Shown here: in pieces, positions 12,797-23,100 of the stretch
Position numbering within the stretch: the first letter of the stretch is position 1
Layout of the letters: each line of letters begins with the position of its first letter
Source: Paracoccus denitrificans
Lineage (GTDB): Bacteria > Pseudomonadota > Alphaproteobacteria > Rhodobacterales > Rhodobacteraceae
Assembly (NCBI GenBank): GCA_005768755.1
Contig: VAFL01000022.1
Span: 1 to 43,864 of the forward strand
Direction: 5' to 3'
DNA length: 43,864 bases
Position numbers and translations under genes: made by a program
Notes under the pieces: model-generated
Told to the model about the DNA's origin: nothing
The model's input: the letters and a program-made list of their open reading frames with translations, nothing else
Database searches by the model: none

Positions 12797-15094
12797 ATGA
12801 TCGCGAAGCACGTCCCCATGAAAGTCACGCGCAAGAGCGATTTCGGCGGGTTGGTCCGCTACATCACCAGCGCGCAGGGACGTGACGAGCGCGTTGGCAG
12901 CATCACGGTCACGAATTGCGGGTCAGACGACCCATTCGATGCGGCCGACGACGTTATGTTGGTGCAGCAGGCGAACACCCGATCGAACGCCGACAAGACC
13001 TATCACCTGATCGTCTCTTTCCGACCCGGCGAAACTCCATCGCCGGAAGCCTTGCGGGAGATTGAGGCGAGAATTTGCGCCGGGCTTGGATACGGCGAGC
13101 ATCAGCGGATCAGCGCCGCGCACCACGACACCGACAACCTCCACCTTCATATCGCGATCAACAAGGTTCATCCCGAGCGGCATACCGTCCACTCCCCATT
13201 GCGTGATTACCGAACGCTCGCCGAGCTATGCGACAAGCTGGAAACCGAGTTCGGGCTTGAGCGCGACAATCACGCGGCCCGCAAGCGAGCGGGGCAGGGG
13301 CGCGCAGCCGACATGGAGCAGATCGGCGGATTGGAAAGCCTGATCGGATGGGTGCAGCGGACATGCGCCGACGAGATCAAGGCCGCCGACAGTTGGCAGG
13401 CTTTGCACGCAACCATGGCAGCAAACGGCCTGTCCATGCAGGCGCGGGGGAACGGTCTGGTGGTGACGGCCGACAATGGCCCGTCGATCAAAGCCAGTTC
13501 GATCGCCCGCGACCTGTCCAAGAAGGCGCTTGAGGACCGGCTAGGGCCATTCGTGGCGGCCGATGGCACCAGAGCCCAGCCCACCGCCAAACGGGCCTAT
13601 GAGCCACGCCCTATGGCGTCGCGCGTGAACACCGCCGAGTTGTTCGCGCGGTATCAGGAGCAGCAGAGGAACCGCAGCGCCGCACGATCGGCCGAGCTTG
13701 CCGCAGCCGCCGCTAAACGCGCGGCCGGGATCGAGGCGGTTAAGAGGGCCGCTCGCCTTCGCCGGGCCGCGATCAGGCTTGCAGGCGGTACAGGCTTGAT
13801 GCGCCGCATGTCCTACACCTTCACGTCGCGGGCGAGCCAGCAGGCCATAGACAAGATCACAGAAGCGTATCGGCGGGAGCGGGAGCGGATCAACGCGCGC
13901 AACAGTCGCAAGGGCTGGCACGACTGGTTGCAGACCGAGGCGAAAGCCGGAAACGTCGAGGCGCTGGCGGCCATGCGGGCGCGTGAGGGACAGAAGCACA
14001 AACCGGGCAACGCGGTGCAAGCCAGCCCGGCCGCCTCGCACGCGATCAGCGACGCCGAGCGCGCCGATCACGTCACCAAGCGAGGCACGATCATCTACCG
14101 GACGCCCGGCGCAGCCGTTCGGGACGACGGCAACAGCTTGCACGTCTCGCGCGGTGCCGAGGTCGAAGGCATCGCCGCAGCATTGCGGATCGCACAATCG
14201 CTCTACGGCAAGGAATTGACGATCGCCGGCAGCGCCGAATTTAAGGAGCGTGTCGCACAGGCCGCCGCCCGCGCCTCGCTCCCCATCACCTTTGACGATC
14301 CCGCTCTTGAGCGCCGCAGACAGGCGCTTGTCAGCATAACCCAGCAGGAGGCCGCCCGTGGCAGAGAAGACATTGGACGAGGAGATCGCGGAAGCGATGG
14401 CACTCGTGGACGGGAGCGCAATGCCGGAGCCCCCGGCGACCCCGCCAGAGCCGCAACAGGCCCCACCGGAGCCCGAGGAACCAACGATGGCACAGGACAG
14501 CCAGGTATCGCCCGAGGCGATACCCGGAGTGCCGGCATTGGTGGAGGAGACGGACCCGCTCGCCCTCGCAGGGCCGGAGGAGCCCGAGGGCTTACAGGCG
14601 GGAAGCCGAACATTGGCAGGGTTGGACGAAACCCGCCACCCGAGGCCAGAGATCGCGTGCGGAGTGTGTCCGAACTCGGTGTGGTTCGCTACGCCGAGCG
14701 ACCTTCGATGCTACTGCCGCGTGATGTTCGTCCAAACGTGGACGGCGCAGAAGCCCGGCGAGATCGTCTCTTGCGATGGGATGTTTCTGGGTCAGGAGTG
14801 ACCCCCGAGCGGATCAACGCGGCCGAGAAATACATCGCCGAGCGCGAAGCAAAACGCCAAGCGGGAATGGATATACCGAAACACCGGCCTTTCGAGGCGG
14901 GCGACGTTCCGCTATCTTACGCAGGAACGAGAGAGGTGGAGGGCCAGAAGATGGCGCTCCTCAAACGTGGCGACGAAATCATGGTGCTGCCGATTGATGC
15001 CACCAGCGCGGCCCGTGCCGCCAGATTGGCGATCGGCGACAAGATCGAGATCGCAGCCGATGGAGCCGTGAAGGGCAGAGGACGCAGCCGATGA
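12797..15094 (+). CDS. traI: TraI relaxase, MOBP type
   Basis: 765 residues (732 in RP4). It nicks oriT and stays bound to the 5' end of the transferred strand. MIAKHVPMKVTRKSDFGGLVRYIT places the catalytic tyrosine at residue 22; Ser74 (LIVSF) and His116 in HHDTDNLHLHIAINK are also at the RP4 numbers. The long C-terminal part is less conserved and rich in charged and Gly/Arg repeats around residues 515-640, where a second gene (traH) is encoded in another frame. The final Y-x-G-T...LPIDATSA region may contact TraG. It is coupled to traG by ATGA. Confidence 0.95.
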   Translation: MIAKHVPMKVTRKSDFGGLVRYITSAQGRDERVGSITVTNCGSDDPFDAADDVMLVQQANTRSNADKTYHLIVSFRPGETPSPEALREIEARICAGLGYGEHQRISAAHHDTDNLHLHIAINKVHPERHTVHSPLRDYRTLAELCDKLETEFGLERDNHAARKRAGQGRAADMEQIGGLESLIGWVQRTCADEIKAADSWQALHATMAANGLSMQARGNGLVVTADNGPSIKASSIARDLSKKALEDRLGPFVAADGTRAQPTAKRAYEPRPMASRVNTAELFARYQEQQRNRSAARSAELAAAAAKRAAGIEAVKRAARLRRAAIRLAGGTGLMRRMSYTFTSRASQQAIDKITEAYRRERERINARNSRKGWHDWLQTEAKAGNVEALAAMRAREGQKHKPGNAVQASPAASHAISDAERADHVTKRGTIIYRTPGAAVRDDGNSLHVSRGAEVEGIAAALRIAQSLYGKELTIAGSAEFKERVAQAAARASLPITFDDPALERRRQALVSITQQEAARGREDIGRGDRGSDGTRGRERNAGAPGDPARAATGPTGARGTNDGTGQPGIARGDTRSAGIGGGDGPARPRRAGGARGLTGGKPNIGRVGRNPPPEARDRVRSVSELGVVRYAERPSMLLPRDVRPNVDGAEARRDRLLRWDVSGSGVTPERINAAEKYIAEREAKRQAGMDIPKHRPFEAGDVPLSYAGTREVEGQKMALLKRGDEIMVLPIDATSAARAARLAIGDKIEIAADGAVKGRGRSR
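14358..14801 (+). CDS. traH: TraH, gene nested inside traI in another frame
   Basis: 147 residues read entirely within traI. The GTG at 14358 has GGAGG 6 bases upstream. The N-terminal part is acidic and proline-rich; the C-terminal part, CGVCPNSVWF...LRCYCRVM..TW...EIVSCDGMF, has five cysteines and looks like a compact zinc-binding or disulphide domain. RK2 also encodes TraH inside traI, in the same place. The conserved cysteine module makes a random overlap unlikely. Function in RP4 is not settled. Confidence 0.8.
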   Translation: MAEKTLDEEIAEAMALVDGSAMPEPPATPPEPQQAPPEPEEPTMAQDSQVSPEAIPGVPALVEETDPLALAGPEEPEGLQAGSRTLAGLDETRHPRPEIACGVCPNSVWFATPSDLRCYCRVMFVQTWTAQKPGEIVSCDGMFLGQE

Positions 15095-17025
15095 GCAAGA
15101 CCACACGGAACAACGCAGTCGGCCCACAGGTGCGTTCGCGGGGACGCAAGACCGGCGGTTCGCAGGGAAGGGGGCTTATCGCCTTCATCGTTCTGGCGTT
15201 CCTCACCGGTGGGTTGGCCGTCGCCACCCAGCTATTCGCCCGCAGCATGGCTTATTCTCCGCAGTTGGGAGCGCCATTGGCCGGCCACTTCTATGCACCG
15301 TGGCGGATCGTCTCGTGGTTTGTGGATTGGCAGAACGTCCCGGCGCTCAAGCAGGCGTTCGGCAAGTCGATCGGTATCGGAATGGGCGTGGCAGTCGCCG
15401 GCCTAGTATTCGGAGCTATCGCCAAGGCCGCGTTCTCCAAGCGCGGCAAGGGCAACGAGTTTCTACACGGCTCCGCACGATGGGCCGACATGAAGGACAT
15501 TCAGGCCGCCAGCCTGATCGACAACGATGGCGTCTATGTCGGTGCGTATGAGGAGAAGAACGGCAAGGTTTCCTATCTCCGTCATGCCGGCCCCGAGCAC
15601 GTTCTAACCTACGCGCCGACCCGATCGGGCAAGGGTGTGGGCCTAGTCATCCCCACGTTGCTATCGTGGAAGCACAGCACCGTCGTTGCCGACTTGAAGG
15701 GCGAGCTATGGGCGCTCACCGCAGGCTGGCGGAAGAAGCACGCCGGCCAAGTCGTCATGCGGTTCGAGCCCGCATCGTCGCGCGGGAGCGTGCGGTGGAA
15801 CCCGCTGGACGAAATTCGCGTCGGCACCGACAACGAGGTTGCCGACGTTCAGAACCTTGCGACGCTGATTGTCGATCCCGATGGCAAAGGGCTGGAAAGT
15901 CATTGGCAGAAGACTTCGCAGGCTTTGTTCGTCGGCGTCATTCTCCACGCGATCTACCGCGCGAAAAATGGCGGCCCGCCGGCCACCATGAGCGAGGTTG
16001 ACGGTCTGCTGACCGATCCCTCCCGGCCGATCAAAGGTCTATGGGAAGAAATGATGACGTTCGGCCATCTGCCGGGCGGGAAGAACCACACCGTTATCGG
16101 CCGCGCCGGGCGCGATATGATGGACCGCCCCGACGAGGAGGCCGGGTCCGTCCTGTCCACCGCCAAGAGCTATATCGAGCTTTACCGCGATCCCGTCGTG
16201 GCGGCGAACACGTCCACGTCGGACTTCTCCATTCGCGACCTGATGAACCACGAGAGCCCCGTCAGCCTCTACATCATCACCCAGCCCACCGATAAGAACC
16301 GGCTCCGGCCGCTTGTTCGCATCATGTTGAACATGATGGTCCGCATCCTCGCTCCCAAGCAGGAGTTCGAGGGCGGGCGTGTGAAGGCCAATTACAAGCA
16401 CCGGATGCTGTTCATGATCGACGAGTTTCCCAGCTTGGGGAAGTTGGAGATCATTCAGGAGAGCTTGGCTTTCGCGGCCGGCTACGGCCTCAAGTTTTAC
16501 CTGATTTGTCAGGACATCAACCAGCTACGCAGCCGGGAAACTGGATACGGCCACGACGAGCTAGTCACGTCGAACTGCCATGTGCAGAACGCCTATCCGC
16601 CCAACCGGCTTGAGACGGCCGAGCACCTGTCAAAAATGACCGGGCAAACCACGATCCTCAAAGAGCAGATCACCACCAGCAAGAACAAGGGCGGCGGTTG
16701 GCTATCGGGATCGGAATCGCGGACGGTTCAGGAAACCCAGCGTCCGCTACTCACCCCCGACGAGTGCCTACGGATGCCGGGGCCGAAGAAGAACGCCAAC
16801 GGAGATATCGAGGAGGCCGGCGACATGCTTCTCTATATGGCGGGGTATCCCATGATCTACGGCAAACAACCGCTGTATTTCAAAGACCCGACGTTCCTTG
16901 CGCGGGCACAGGTGCCGGCTCCCGACAAGAGCGACAAAATCCGCGCTGCCAAGCCGGGAAGCGGTCCCCAGCCCGGCAACGACGACGGAGACGAGGGGCT
17001 TCCCCCCGTTCGGGTGAAGCTGTGA
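15091..17025 (+). CDS. traG: TraG coupling protein, VirD4-like
   Basis: 644 residues. Two N-terminal membrane segments (about 27-50 and 93-115), then HGSARWADMKDI, Walker A APTRSGKGVGLVIPT near 175-189 and Walker B LFMIDEFPSLG with the following EIIQESLAFAAGYGLK. It links the TraI-DNA relaxosome to the trb pore and pumps DNA. The proline-rich C-terminus ends VRVKL; its TGA overlaps the GTG of traF. Confidence 0.95.
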   Translation: MSKTTRNNAVGPQVRSRGRKTGGSQGRGLIAFIVLAFLTGGLAVATQLFARSMAYSPQLGAPLAGHFYAPWRIVSWFVDWQNVPALKQAFGKSIGIGMGVAVAGLVFGAIAKAAFSKRGKGNEFLHGSARWADMKDIQAASLIDNDGVYVGAYEEKNGKVSYLRHAGPEHVLTYAPTRSGKGVGLVIPTLLSWKHSTVVADLKGELWALTAGWRKKHAGQVVMRFEPASSRGSVRWNPLDEIRVGTDNEVADVQNLATLIVDPDGKGLESHWQKTSQALFVGVILHAIYRAKNGGPPATMSEVDGLLTDPSRPIKGLWEEMMTFGHLPGGKNHTVIGRAGRDMMDRPDEEAGSVLSTAKSYIELYRDPVVAANTSTSDFSIRDLMNHESPVSLYIITQPTDKNRLRPLVRIMLNMMVRILAPKQEFEGGRVKANYKHRMLFMIDEFPSLGKLEIIQESLAFAAGYGLKFYLICQDINQLRSRETGYGHDELVTSNCHVQNAYPPNRLETAEHLSKMTGQTTILKEQITTSKNKGGGWLSGSESRTVQETQRPLLTPDECLRMPGPKKNANGDIEEAGDMLLYMAGYPMIYGKQPLYFKDPTFLARAQVPAPDKSDKIRAAKPGSGPQPGNDDGDEGLPPVRVKL

Positions 17026-17555
17026 AGCGGCCGAGCTTCAAGACGGTTGGACGATACACGGCCTTTGGCGTGTTCGGCCTGTCCATCGCGACCGTCGCCG
17101 CAGCCGCAGCCGGCGTGCGCGTCAACGTGACGCGCAGCATCCCGGTTGGGTTCTACCGGACCAGCGCCGAGCCGATCCACAAGGGCGCTTACGTGATGTT
17201 CTGCCCGCCACAGCGCGAGGTTTTCCGGGTAGCGTTGAAGCGCCGCTACATCGACCCCGGCAGTTGTCCCGGCGGGAGCTACCCGATGATGAAGCGAATT
17301 TTAGCGGCTAAAGACGATCGGGTGCAGATCGGCCCGCAAGGCGTCGTCATCAACGGCGTTCCCGTGCCGAACAGCAAGCCGCGCCCGGTCGATGGCGCTG
17401 GACGCACACTCCCCCGGTTCACCGGCACCGGCACAGTAAAGGCCGGCGACGTGATCGTGATGGGCGAGAATAAGGTTTCCTTCGACAGCCGCTATTTCGG
17501 GCCGATCCCCCGCCAGCAGATCAGCACCGTCATTCAACCAATCGTGATTTGGTAG
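17022..17555 (+). CDS. traF: TraF, pilin-cyclising signal-peptidase-like protease
   Basis: 177 residues (178 in RP4) from a GTG at 17022 overlapping the traG stop. One N-terminal membrane segment, then the S26 peptidase serine in TRSIPVGFY (Ser39) and lysine in MMKRIL (Lys91). In RP4 TraF trims and cyclises TrbC pilin. A KorB operator lies inside the gene and encodes the residues ILAAK just after the catalytic lysine. A longer frame from 16698 is a shadow of traG. Confidence 0.92.
   Translation: MKRPSFKTVGRYTAFGVFGLSIATVAAAAAGVRVNVTRSIPVGFYRTSAEPIHKGAYVMFCPPQREVFRVALKRRYIDPGSCPGGSYPMMKRILAAKDDRVQIGPQGVVINGVPVPNSKPRPVDGAGRTLPRFTGTGTVKAGDVIVMGENKVSFDSRYFGPIPRQQISTVIQPIVIW
17300..17312. promoter_or_regulatory. 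KorB operator 6, inside traF
   Basis: TTTAGCGGCTAAA, the 13-bp core only (the outer pair is A on one side, G on the other). It is read in frame as part of ILAAK. It is one of two operators embedded in coding sequence. Confidence 0.8.
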
Positions 17556-17564
17556 GAGCACCTG

Positions 17565-19745
17565 ATGGCCGGAGAAATCGTCGTCATCGCGGAAAAGCCC
17601 GACCTCGCGAAAGCCATTGCCGAGGGGCTTGGAGGCGGGAGCCGGCAAGACGGCTATATCGATTGCGGCAAGCATTACGTGACGTGGGTATTCGGTCACA
17701 TGCTTGAGCTTGAAGCCCCCGAAACGCCGTGGAGCATGGCCGAGCTACCGATCAGCTTCATTCCGTGGAGCAAGAAACCATCCCCCGACAAGATGAAGCA
17801 GCTTCGCATCATCCGCGACCTGTTGAAGCCCGCCAAGGGCATCATCCATGCCGGCGACCCCGACGACGAAGGCCAGCTACTCGTTGACGAGGTGATAGAA
17901 TGGGCGGGCTCCCGGCTCCCGGTGCAGCGCGTCCTAATCAACGACTACAATCTGAAACTGGTGCAGCGGGCGCTATCGACCATGCGGGACAACCGGGAGT
18001 TCGCCGGCATGTCCGCAGCGGCCGAGGCGCGCGGCGTCGGCGACTTACTCTATGGCGTGAACATGACCCGCGCGTACACGCTGGCGGCGCAGGCGAAGGG
18101 CTATCAGGGCGTGCTCAGCGTCGGGCGCGTCCAAACCCCGATCCTTGGGCTTGTGGTGCGTCGCGACCGCGAGTTCGAGGCGCACACCAAGGGCTATTAC
18201 TACACCGTCACCGGCCAATTTCGCATCGGGGAGACTGCCTTTCCGGCACGGTATCAGATTGTCGAAGGCGATCCCGTCGATGACAAAGGCCGCCTGTCCG
18301 ATCAGGCGCACGCACGCGCGATCGCCGCAGCCGCCCACGGCAAGCCTGCCAAGGTCATCAGCATAGCGACGAACGCCAAGGAGGCATCGCCTCCGCTCCC
18401 CTACAATCTGTTGAAGCTCCAAACCGATGCGTCGCGCAAATTCGGCATGAAGCCGGATCAGGTAAAAGAGGTGACGCAGGCGCTTCGCGAGAAATACCGG
18501 CTGATTACCTACAACCGGAGCGACAGCGAATATCTCAGCGACGAGCAGCACGCCGACGCCGCCGGGGTACTGGCGGCGATCGGCGAGACGGCTCCAATGC
18601 TGGCGGCCCCGGTCAAGCGGGCGGACCCGGCTATCAAAAGCCGGGCCTTCAACACCGCAAAAGTGTCCGCGCACCACGCTATCATTCCGACCGAGGCCAC
18701 GGCCGACCTGTCAAAGCTCAGCGATGCCGAACAGAAAATCTACCTGTTGATCGCCCGCGCTTATGTCGCGCAGTTCTGGCCGACCCATCAATATGACCAG
18801 ACCGATATCGTGATGGAGGTAGAGGGCCGGCGGTTCACGACCCGGAGCAACATCACCACGCGGCCGGGTTGGACGATCCTCTATAAGAACGACGCCGGCA
18901 ACGAAGACCTTGCCGGTGACGAGGAGGCCATCGCGCTCGACCTTCGCGCGATCGTGGCCGGGCAGAGCGGCACATGCACCAGCGCCACCGCCGACCAGCA
19001 GGAAACCAAGCCCAAGCCGCTCTACACCATGGCGACGCTACTGACCGACCTTACCCGCGTCGCAAAATACGTCCGCGACGATCGGTTGCGAAAGCTCCTG
19101 ATCGAGAAAGACAAGGACAAGGCCGGCGAGCATGGCGGGATCGGCACGCCGGCAACGCGGGACGGGATCATTGCTACGTTGTTCGATCGGGGATTCCTGA
19201 TCGAGAAGGGCAAGAACATCATCAGCACGCCACAGGCGCGCGACTTCTACGACGCACTTCCCGACCAAGCCAAATATCCAGACATGACGGCTATCTGGCA
19301 CGAGCAGCAGCGCGCGATTGCCGATGGATCGAAGGATGCACAATCGTTCGTGCAGACCCTTGCCGATTACGTTGCGCGGGAGGTTGCCACCGTGAAAGAG
19401 CATGGGCTGGCGATCAAGACCGACGCACCGCCCTGTCCGAATTGCTCCAAACCGCTTCGCCGCATGAAAGGCAGCAAGGGCCAATTTTGGTCCTGCACCG
19501 GCTATTCCGAAGGCTGCAAATTCACGGCCGAAGATAAGGCCGGCAAGCCAGTGCTGACCAAGAAAGAGCCGGCGACCGTATCCGCGATGCACAAGTGCAT
19601 GTCGTGCGGAGCCGGATTGATCCGACGCCCATCCGCCAAGAAGAAGAAAGCCTTTTGGTGGAGTTGCAGCGGATACCCCGAGTGCAAACAGACCTATTTC
19701 GACGCCAACGGAAAGCCTGATTACAGCAAAGGAAAAGCGGCATGA
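17565..19745 (+). CDS. traE: TraE, topoisomerase III-like protein
   Basis: 726 residues. The N-terminal Toprim domain (VVIAEKPDLAKAIAEGLGG; HAGDPDDEGQLLVDE with D98, D100, E102) is followed by the type IA core with active-site Tyr316 in LITYNRSDSEYL. Two C-terminal zinc ribbons follow (CPNCSKPL...; CMSCGAGL...CSGYPECKQ). RP4 TraE has the same layout. A role in relieving topological stress of transferred DNA is inferred from the fold. Confidence 0.94.
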   Translation: MAGEIVVIAEKPDLAKAIAEGLGGGSRQDGYIDCGKHYVTWVFGHMLELEAPETPWSMAELPISFIPWSKKPSPDKMKQLRIIRDLLKPAKGIIHAGDPDDEGQLLVDEVIEWAGSRLPVQRVLINDYNLKLVQRALSTMRDNREFAGMSAAAEARGVGDLLYGVNMTRAYTLAAQAKGYQGVLSVGRVQTPILGLVVRRDREFEAHTKGYYYTVTGQFRIGETAFPARYQIVEGDPVDDKGRLSDQAHARAIAAAAHGKPAKVISIATNAKEASPPLPYNLLKLQTDASRKFGMKPDQVKEVTQALREKYRLITYNRSDSEYLSDEQHADAAGVLAAIGETAPMLAAPVKRADPAIKSRAFNTAKVSAHHAIIPTEATADLSKLSDAEQKIYLLIARAYVAQFWPTHQYDQTDIVMEVEGRRFTTRSNITTRPGWTILYKNDAGNEDLAGDEEAIALDLRAIVAGQSGTCTSATADQQETKPKPLYTMATLLTDLTRVAKYVRDDRLRKLLIEKDKDKAGEHGGIGTPATRDGIIATLFDRGFLIEKGKNIISTPQARDFYDALPDQAKYPDMTAIWHEQQRAIADGSKDAQSFVQTLADYVAREVATVKEHGLAIKTDAPPCPNCSKPLRRMKGSKGQFWSCTGYSEGCKFTAEDKAGKPVLTKKEPATVSAMHKCMSCGAGLIRRPSAKKKKAFWWSCSGYPECKQTYFDANGKPDYSKGKAA

Positions 19746-20158
19746 CTGACAAAGCGCGGCCCGAAGCCTTTTGGAAACAAGCTGCCGACACGTTCGAGCA
19801 GATCGTCGCCGATGGTGGCGACCCCAAAACCGACCCGACGTTCAGCGGCGACCCCCGAGTTTTGGAGACAGTCCGCACGATCGTGGAGGAGAGAAAGCAG
19901 GGGCAGTCCAACGAGGAGGATGGAGACGTGGGATCACACACCGTTGATGACGCGGTTATCCGTCAAAAGCTGATCGATGCCGAAATCCCCGGAGCCGTTA
20001 TCGAGTTTGATCCCGAGGAGGCGGATCGCGCCGGGGCGTTCGTGGAGGATGCCTTGAGCGAGGAAGACGCTCGCGCGGCCGAGGATGGACTTGAGCCGCC
20101 AGCGCCCAGCTCGAACCGCAACGGGGCGCTTCTCGCCCTTGCCCGCGCCAAAAACTAA
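19742..20158 (+). CDS. traD: TraD, small acidic transfer-region protein
   Basis: 138 residues, coupled to traE by ATGA. FWKQAADTFEQIVADGGDPKTDPTFSGDPRVLETVRTIVEER and a strongly acidic centre (EFDPEEADRAGAFVEDALSEEDARAAED). Named from its place between traE and traC in the IncP order and from matching size; I cannot confirm it by sequence alone and its function is unknown. Confidence 0.7.
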   Translation: MTDKARPEAFWKQAADTFEQIVADGGDPKTDPTFSGDPRVLETVRTIVEERKQGQSNEEDGDVGSHTVDDAVIRQKLIDAEIPGAVIEFDPEEADRAGAFVEDALSEEDARAAEDGLEPPAPSSNRNGALLALARAKN

Positions 20159-20173
20159 CCAGCGGAGGCTATC

Positions 20174-23100
20174 ATGGCCGAGGACAAGAAGCCGTTTCAT
20201 GAGCGTGTAGCCGAGAAGATCATCGATCAGCTTAAAGCCGGAACCGCACCATGGCAGCGGCCATGGAACCCGGCCGCCCCCGGTGCCGAGGGCAGCGCAT
20301 CGATCATCCCCATGAACCCGACAACCGGGAAACGGTATCGCGGCGTCAACGTCGTGAACCTCATGTCCGAGGGCCACGAAGACAATCGATGGATGACCTA
20401 CAAGCAGGCCAGCGCAGCCGGCGCACAGGTCCGCAAGGGCGAGAAAGGCACCCTAGTCCAATACTGGAAGTTCGATGACGAGCAGACGCTGAAGGACGAT
20501 CAGGGCAAGCCCCTGAAGGATGCCGAAGGCAACACCATGAAGGTTCGCGTGGAGCTTGAGCGCCCCCGCCCATTCTATGCCGTCGTGTTCAACGCCGAGC
20601 AGATCGACGGCCTTCCGCCCCGCACGCCGCCCCAGCCTCCCGAGTGGAACCCGATCGAGCGCGCCGACGCGCTACTACGGGCATCCGGTGCCAAGATCAC
20701 CGAGACGCCGGGCAACCGAGCGTTCTACAGCCCTGCGACCGACAGTATCACTCTCCCCGAGCGGTCGCAGTTTCCAAGCGCAGCGCAATTCTACGGGACG
20801 GCGCTGCACGAGGCCGGGCATTGGACGGGCCACCCGAGCCGGCTTGATCGCGACCTCGCACACCCGTTTGGATCGGAGGGGTACGCGAAGGAGGAGCTTC
20901 GCGCCGAGATCGCGAGCATGATCCTTGGCGACGAGCTACAGATCGGCCACGATCCCGCGCAGCATGTCGCCTACGTCGCGTCGTGGATCAAAGCCCTTGA
21001 GGACGATCCGATGGAGATCGTCCGCGCCTGTTCCGACGCCGAGAAGATCAACACGTACATGCTCGCGTTCGAGCAGAAGCAGGTTCAGGAGCAAGGCCAG
21101 ACTGCCGACGCCGAGCAGCCGGCCGCGATCCTTACCCCGGAGAGCGAGAGCGAGGCTGACAGGCTGGCGTTGCTGGCACAGCCGATCGCGATCGTGCTGG
21201 ACGATGCCGACCGCGATTTCAGCCACTATCACGGCTTCAATCACAGCTATGATCCGACGATCGGCGCACCGCACGAGACGCTTGATCGAGCCCTTTCCAC
21301 AGCCGGCATCGTGCAGATCGGCGACGCGGTAGGTTTCGACACAGCCGACTATGCCGCCATGTATCAAACCGCGATCGAGCGCCTGTCCCCGGTGTTCGGG
21401 CTCGCGGCCGACGACGATGGGTTCAGCAACGCCTACCTCGAACGCAAAGGGCTCGCGCAGGCTTTCGCCGAGACGGGCGAGCGGCTGACCCGCGAGCCGA
21501 CCTATACCGTACAGACATGGGACGCCGAGGGGCAGCAGTTCGCCAACGTCAGTTCCGGCTTGAGGGCCGACGCGGCGCTGGACCTGTTCGCCGACTTGAG
21601 CCGCGAACATCGCACGCCGCAGGCTAATCCGAACGCGGTCGCCGGGCTCGACTTCACGGGCGAGAGCCGGATCGTCAGCGATAATTTCGGCCTAGTCGTC
21701 GCCGGCACCAGCAACCCCCCGGAGCGGATCGGCCAGACTATGGCCCCGGCGGATACGATCGATTGGGCCGACGCCAAGATTGTGAAGCTGGCGCAGATCG
21801 CGGACGGCTCAGACGACCGGGCCGACCGCTGGCGGCACCTGATCGAGAACCACATGCGCTTGCACGGGGTTGGACCGGCGATCGTCGCCACGGCCCTCGC
21901 GCAGATCGCCGATACACCGACGCCGCTAAACGTCCCCTTCCGCGAGAAGAACGAGGCCAAGCAGCTAGGCGCACGATGGGATAAGGACGGGAAGACTTGG
22001 TACGTCCCCGCCGGGGTGGACCAAGCGCCCTTCGCAAAGTGGGCGAAAGAGCCCCCAGCGCCGCCCGTAGAAGGCCAGAACCAGCAGCAGGCCCCAGCAC
22101 AGGCGGATACCGCCTCGCAGGCCCCAGCGGCCCCCAGCGCCGAACAGGAAGGGCAGCAGATGACCGATCGCAGCAACACCCCGAAGCAGCCGGCAGAACG
22201 CAAGTATCTGGCGGTGCCCTACGGCGAACGGAACGTCGCCAAGGCGGCCGGCGCGCGATGGGATGCTACGGCTAAGTCGTGGTACGCGCCCGAGGGCAGC
22301 GATCCCAAGAAGCTCGCCCGCTGGAATCCAGAGAACCGGCCGAACCGACAGGACAAGGCGATCACTCCGCAGCAGGAGTTTGCCGATGCGATGAAGTCGA
22401 TGGGGCTGACTGTGCCGAGCGGGCATCCGATCATGGACGGCCAGCGGCATCGTGTGCCGGCCGAGGGCGACAAGGGGAAAGAGACAACGGGATCGTACCG
22501 CGCCTATTTGGACGGCCACCCCGCCGGCCACATCGAGAACTTCCGCACCAATCTGGACATGAAGTGGAAGTTTACCGGCGCGGCCTTGTCGGAGGAGGAG
22601 AAAGCCCGGCTCAGCGCCGAGGCGGCTACCAAGCGCGACGCGCTCGAACGTGAGCAGACCGCCACATACGCGGAAACCGCCCGGCGCGTTCAGATGCGCG
22701 CAGCCGGCTATAAGCAGATCACCGAGACGACGCCGTACATGGCGGCCAAGGGGATCAAGCCGACGATCGGCGCAATGACGGACGGCAAGGACGGGACGAT
22801 CCACCTTCCCGCGATCGACGCGCAGGGGCAGCACTGGACGACGCAGTATATTCAGGAGGACGGCACCAAGCGGTTCGCGAAGGATAGCCACAAGGAGGGC
22901 TGTTTCCATGTCGTCAACGGCACGCTGGCCGACCTTGAGAAAGCGCCGAGGCTGATGATCGGCGAAGGCTATGCGACCATGACGACGATCGGCGACGTGG
23001 TAGGCCACGCGACGGTTGCGGGGTTCGACGCCGGCAATCTCCCGGCCGTTGCAAAGGCGCTCCACGAGCGGTTTCCCGAAAAACCGATATTCATCATGGC

